A stretch of 64,000 nt of DNA from contig JACATO010002145.1 of the NCBI GenBank assembly GCA_018389105.1, positions 1 through 64,000 of the forward strand, given 5' to 3'. The position numbers and the translations under genes are program-made. The stretch is from Nautilus pompilius. Its lineage: Eukaryota > Mollusca > Cephalopoda > Nautilida > Nautilidae. Every line of letters starts with the position of its first letter. Positions within the stretch are counted from its first letter, which is position 1. Below, one piece after another: positions 59,085-64,000 of this stretch. The notes beneath the pieces are model-generated. The model did not search any database, was not told the DNA's origin, and saw only the letters and a list, made by a program, of their open reading frames with translations.

Positions 59085-61498
59085 CAGGGGTGGCCAAACC
59101 TGCTTAACGTAAAAGCCACACACGATAAACTCCAGCTTTTTGAGAGCTGAAAGACATGAAAAAATATTAGATACACGTTTTTACTCTAACGTGCACATTT
59201 TGTTACAAAAATTTTATATAAATATTAAGAAATACATGTTCGTAATAATATTTATTCATGTATGCAGTTTTTAAACTGCTAATCTGTATTACTTTCAATA
59301 ATCAAAAGGTACACATATGCATACCAAATATTTTCAAAATCCTAACTGATTATTGTGAGTCTCTGTCTTGACTGTGAGTCGTTGAAAATCCAGCTGATAT
59401 GTTGTCAGGGCTATATGAATTAGCTTCGTCAGGTGTTGATTTGTAAGGATTAAACAATGTTTTGACTTCACAAACTTCATAATAGAGTGCAGTGATTCAC
59501 AGCAGTATGTTGTGCTGAAAATTGAGATGAGTCGCACACTGGTCTTCTTCAATTCAGAATATTTTATTTCTGGAACTTGCTTCCAGAACTCAATTGTAGA
59601 CTGGGATTTATGAATCATCTTTAGACTCAAGTCCTCCTGTAATTCCATTAGTTCCATTTCCACAGCAGATAAATCTGTAACCAGAGGACCGAGAATTGGA
59701 CGACCATCATTGATCACATCAACCATGAATGGATTTACAAGAAAGGCGAAGCAGGGCTTCAGCTTCTGCAAGTCCGCAAACCTGGCTAGGAAATTATCAA
59801 GCAGTCCTTGTAATTTATCTTTGTATTCTTCCAGTTTGTGGTCTTTTATTTCAATATCAGGGAATGTATTTACTCTCCTCTGGAGTTTGGGAAAGTGACT
59901 GAAGTTTCTTGACAATATGTCTCTTTGAAAAACTCTTATTTTATTCTGAAAACTAAAAATTTTCTGAGTAAGATGAGAAACAACCTTATCCTTCCCTTGG
60001 AGTGCCAAGTTGAGAGTTTGTAGATGATTCATTATATCAGTAAGGAACATTAGATCTTGCATCCATTCCTCATTTTCCAGTTGAGGATAGAATCTTTAGT
60101 TTTCTTCAAGAAAAGCAATAATAAACTCCAACAGATACAAAAACCTACTCAAGTCATTGCTGGTTGACAGCCACCTCACACTGCAGTAGAAAGAGACATC
60201 ACTGGGTTTATCTTCAAGCTCCAGTTCTTCAGTAAAATTTTTGAACTGTTGGTGGGTCTTCCCATCTAAGCGTATGTAATTGCCAATTTAAAGGACAGAT
60301 TTCATAACATCTTCATACTTAAGGTATCTGGCTGCCAGGTGCTCATGATGAATAATGCAATGAACAGGGAGAAACTCTAGAAAGCGAGGATCACTTTTCA
60401 TTAATGCAATGAATTCTGCATTTTTCCCCACCTTTGCAGATGCTCCGTCTGTTGCAACACTGATGAGTTTATCCAGTGGAACATCAGCATTTGTTAAAGC
60501 TCTTTCAAACGCATTTTTAATGTCAACATCACGATTTGTTTCTTTTAGTGCAACTAAGTCCAACATCTCTTCTTTCACAGTTACATCAGAAGAAACATAA
60601 TGAACAAATACCGCCAGTTGTGGGTTGTCTTGTATGTCTGTAGATTCGTCAAGAGCTAAGCTGAATGCAAGTGAATGCTTTAAGTCATTTTGCATTTTGC
60701 CCACAACATCATCACTGATCTGGGAGATACGCCTCTCTGTAGTGTGGCATGAAACTGGTGTTTGTGCTATTAGTCACTGAAATTTTGTGTTGTTTGGATC
60801 TAACACCGCAACAACTTCAGCTATATTCTTCTTAACAAATTCGCCATCAGAATATGGGCATTTAGCATGAACAATATTCCACGATATAACGGAACTAGCT
60901 TCAGTCGTTGTATTGTCTTCCTTACTGAATGTTGTCAACAGTGTCTGCTGGCTATTTAGTGATGATTTTAAAACAGTTAACTTGTTTTTTCCTTAATTAT
61001 GATTTAGGTTGATAATCAGATGAAAATTTCTTGTGATTTGTTTCATATTGGCATTTCAAGTTACTGGCTTTGTAATGACTCAGTGACACATTGCAAATAA
61101 GACACACAGGTTTACCTCCCTTAACGGTGAATGCAAAATCTTCCTCCCACTCTGGCTTAAAATTTCTGTTTTCATCTTCATACTTTCGCTTCTTACAATT
61201 TGATGACGCCATCTTCCTTCACAAAATTTTCACAGACACCTGTAATAAAATTAATGTGAAAAGAAACAATAAGCTCCAAGACGTGGAATGCAGCCAAACT
61301 CTACAGAGCCCAGAATCACACTAACACTCCGCTAATTAGACTGCCCGCAACACAGCCACACACACCACAATCACACAATTGCAAGCCATGCCCACTAAAA
61401 CTACCATTGTGAGCACTGTCTCGTATGATTCCTGTCTCAACCAACATATTTCCACAAGCCACACATTATGTCAAAGAACCGTGGTTTGGCCACCCCTG
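59085..61498 (-). mobile_element. hAT element with 8-bp target duplication
   Basis: 2414 bp bounded by inverted ends CAGGGGTGGCCAAAC and GTTTGGCCACCCCTG. Flanks CTATAGTC and CTATAGTA match at 7 of 8 bases, the hAT target-site length. Minus-strand transposase fragments fill it (separate entry). It lies 2 kb past the end of the ZNF395-like gene. Confidence 0.9.
59334..61212 (-). pseudogene. hAT transposase pseudogene (GTF2IRD2/ZBED-like group)
   Basis: Three minus-strand pieces. 61212-60997: MASSNCKKRKYEDENRNFKP and CLICNVSLSHYKASNLKCQY, an N-terminal zinc-finger-like head. 60704-60288: SLALDESTDIQDNPQLAVFV with the first catalytic Asp, ISVATDGASAKVGK with the second, and VHCIIHHEHLAARYL. 60062-59334: long helical region and a C-terminal dimerisation part (STTYCCESLHSIMKFVKSKH). 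Stops and shifts fall between the pieces (about 60990, 60780 and 60290-60070), so it is inactive, but large blocks are intact, implying a fairly recent insertion. Confidence 0.85.
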
Positions 61499-64000
61499 CT
61501 ATAGTATAAGCTTTAATATCATTAACATTTTATTCTGACTTTAAAAGAGGCTTCCTAACTCTGCCCATGTAGTACTGATATAGAAAGATTTAATTATTTC
61601 TTATATAATTTGTTAATTTGTAATAGTAATTTTATTACTGAAACTGAATCATAAATAATAATGATATTTGTAGTTAGTGTGAATGACTATTCTTCTAATG
61701 TCTGGAGAAGTAGGCACAAAAGGCTGCTGTAGGAAGTGTAAAGCATAAAACTTTTCTTTTAAAAATTATGTGTATCTTGTAAATAATATATTTCTTTCAT
61801 ACTCTATGCTTATGTATCTATATGTTAATTTGACCTTATAAAAGTTAATATATTTAAATAAGTAGTTACAGAAAATTGGGAGATAACTGTTTTGTTGTGG
61901 TTTATAGATTGCACAAAAGAGGTTTTCCTCTTCAATTGAAAGTAATAGAAAATTGTCAGAATGGGATGTTCATCCAAAAAAGACATTTTGGCCACAGCAT
62001 TGGTAATACAAATAATAATAATGGGTTCAATGCAACATTTAAGAACCTGAAAGAAGAATTTTGCTGTTTTGTTTTTAGAAAATATTGGTATTGCAAATGA
62101 GGGAGGTAATTCTGTCTATTCCCAATAGTACCTGCCCACATTGCTTTCCTCCTCGTCTTTCAGTCTTGATATGCATTGCGATGCTAAACTCAGATAATCG
62201 TGTTGTTTCCTTGTATATTAAGCAATTTTGTTAAACAAAACTAATACACTGATTAATGGCTAGTGATATGGCTATAGTTGCAGTTTTGGTGTGAGATTTT
62301 ATTTATTTACCTTTTTAAAACACAGGCTGTCTGCTCCATTAAATTTATTGTAAATATTCTCATACAAGCAATTATTTGTATCATATTTGACAAAATCTGA
62401 TTAGTTGTACAGACAACACAGCATTCAGTGAATAAGACAGAATATTAGACTTTAAAATGCAGTACAAATCTGGTATATAAATTTGTGAAATTTGAAAATG
62501 AGAATGGGAGACGGGTTTTTTTAAATTTTGTGAATCTAATGATGAAAACACTACCAGATATTCATCTCATCTTTTAAATCTTCATGTCATTTAAGTTTTT
62601 TAATGTTTCCATTTCAGTCTATTTAATTTTATTTCTTATTTTGATATTTATATCGATATTCATTGGATGATTGAGGAAGTTTGAAAATGCAATAACTGTC
62701 AATGAAAGCAAGAGCCAGCCAGTCGGATTTGTTATTTTGATTGCAGTAGCTCACCTGGGAGGATTGCACCTGTTATAGTAATGAAGTTTTAAGATATGTT
62801 ACAGGTAGAGCAGTGAGGTCAGAAATTTCACCTCATCTTCCCTTTAACATTAAAACAGTTTTTTTTTTTTTTTTTTAGAATTTACTGCATGCTTTATTTC
62901 CATATGAAATATATTTCTGTACATTGAACAGTATTGTTAATAATGACGGCAGGCAATAATACATGTCCACACTTTTTGTGTGACATCTGTACATAGAAAA
63001 CATTTATATCGTTAATATGACGACTTATTGGATCGCAAACATGTATCTCCTCCTTCATTTATACCAAAGAGAATCATGTTTTATACATAAAAGAAAGATT
63101 CCTAAATTTTTTTTAATTACAAGATACTTTTCTGAGCAGAATAAACAAATAATAATAATATAAATATTTATTTTACATTTAAACTGATGTGAAGCTGTTT
63201 CATTATGCAGCTCGGATGCTGCTTCCATTCAAGTGAAGAAACTCATCATCCCCATATCTTTTTGTTTCAAAATAAACTTGATTGAAGAAATATGAGAGTC
63301 GTAGTTTTATTAGAAACAGGTTAATTATGGAAATGTTTTGGAGTTAGCAGAAGTTTGGAATGATCAAATCTTAGATTCTTTATACTGTTGTTTGAATGTA
63401 GCTGAGCTTGGCAAATTTACCAATGCAACATCATACATCACTTAATGTCTCTCATGTAAGTTTTTTCTTTGTTTATGAGAATTTAAAGCCAAGGGAAATG
63501 TTTGTACAGATAAATATCTCTTCTGTATTATTTTATGTTTTTACCATGCAAGTGTTAAAGCTTAAGATAGTTTACTGTAATTATTTTAAAATTAACTTTA
63601 CTGTTTTTGCTGTGTAATGATAACTGGCACTGTCACTTGAGTTTTTCAGGGTTTTTAGTATTTTTGAAGTGTTTAAGTAATGTTATGAAAAGAAAATGAA
63701 GGAGCTGGCTTGCCATTTGTTGTAGTAGAAATTTTCCTAAATCACCAATGCCAACGTGAGTTCAGTAAATCTATACATCTAACACTTTTAGAAGATGTAT
63801 GGGCAATACCATAGCTCTTCTGTTGAAAAGAACACAAAAACTTCATGTCATAGTTGTGCAAAATAAGACAAGCTGTCTGAGCTCTGCTGCAGCTACTCTT
63901 TTTACTTTCACTCAAAAGAGCTACATAAAACACTAAAAACAGTTTACAACATGAAAGAATGAAAAGAATTAGTTAATTATTTTAGTATGCTTTTCATATT
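61499..64000. other. Right-end intergenic DNA
   Basis: AT-rich, with a 20-bp T run at 62857-62876 and several AATAAA words (63139, 63271). Short open frames only; nothing recognised as a gene. Confidence 0.4.

Noticed and set aside
63742-63933. Minus-strand 63-codon frame near the right edge
   Set aside because: No recognisable motif, no promoter or neighbouring exon.

Overview
The window is animal nuclear DNA: AT-rich and intron-rich, with GT-AG exons scattered over tens of kilobases, CpG-rich 5' ends, many microsatellites, tRNA-derived SINEs and decayed DNA transposons. Gene content (SERINC, a ZNF395/Glut4EF-like factor with the invertebrate N-terminal domain, a secreted CULT protein) and a recurrent AGTTATCTCCCCTT word suggest a lophotrochozoan, most likely a mollusc. 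The species call is inference.

Layout. (1) 960-1103, minus: first coding exon of a UBA-like protein, probably TDP2; the rest lies left of the window. (2) 2769-16195, plus: a complete serine incorporator (SERINC), 12 constitutive exons, 461 aa, with two well-supported and one weaker extra mini-exon in the large cytoplasmic loop. (3) 26124-19837, minus: a five-exon gene for a 204-aa secreted protein with a complete CULT domain (the cereblon ligand-binding fold), tail-to-tail with SERINC. (4) 26948-57113, plus: a seven-exon, 513-aa ZNF395/ZNF704/SLC2A4RG (Glut4EF)-like transcription factor, head-to-head with the CULT gene across a GC-rich 0.8-kb interval. (5) 55033-55275, plus: a possible intronless small gene (80 aa) inside the last intron of gene 4. 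I assembled the exon chains by hand from splice signals, reading phase and family resemblance; all phases close without internal stops.

Mobile DNA sits in introns and in the 3' flank: a mariner (20248-21543), a long-TIR Tc1 element very like a fish family (44587-46141), at least four older Tc1/mariner fossils, a pogo/Tigger deletion derivative (33681-34454), a 559-bp pogo-like MITE (49569-50127), a hAT element with target duplication (59085-61498) and about six SINE copies of one family. A 0.7-kb CA/CT compound array lies at 29637-30330.

The two divergent pairs (TDP2-like/SERINC and CULT/ZNF395-like) may each share a promoter region. The genes do not form an obvious pathway. The most unusual items are the secreted CULT protein with an intact tri-tryptophan pocket, the in-phase mini-exon cluster in SERINC, and the fish-like Tc1 copy.
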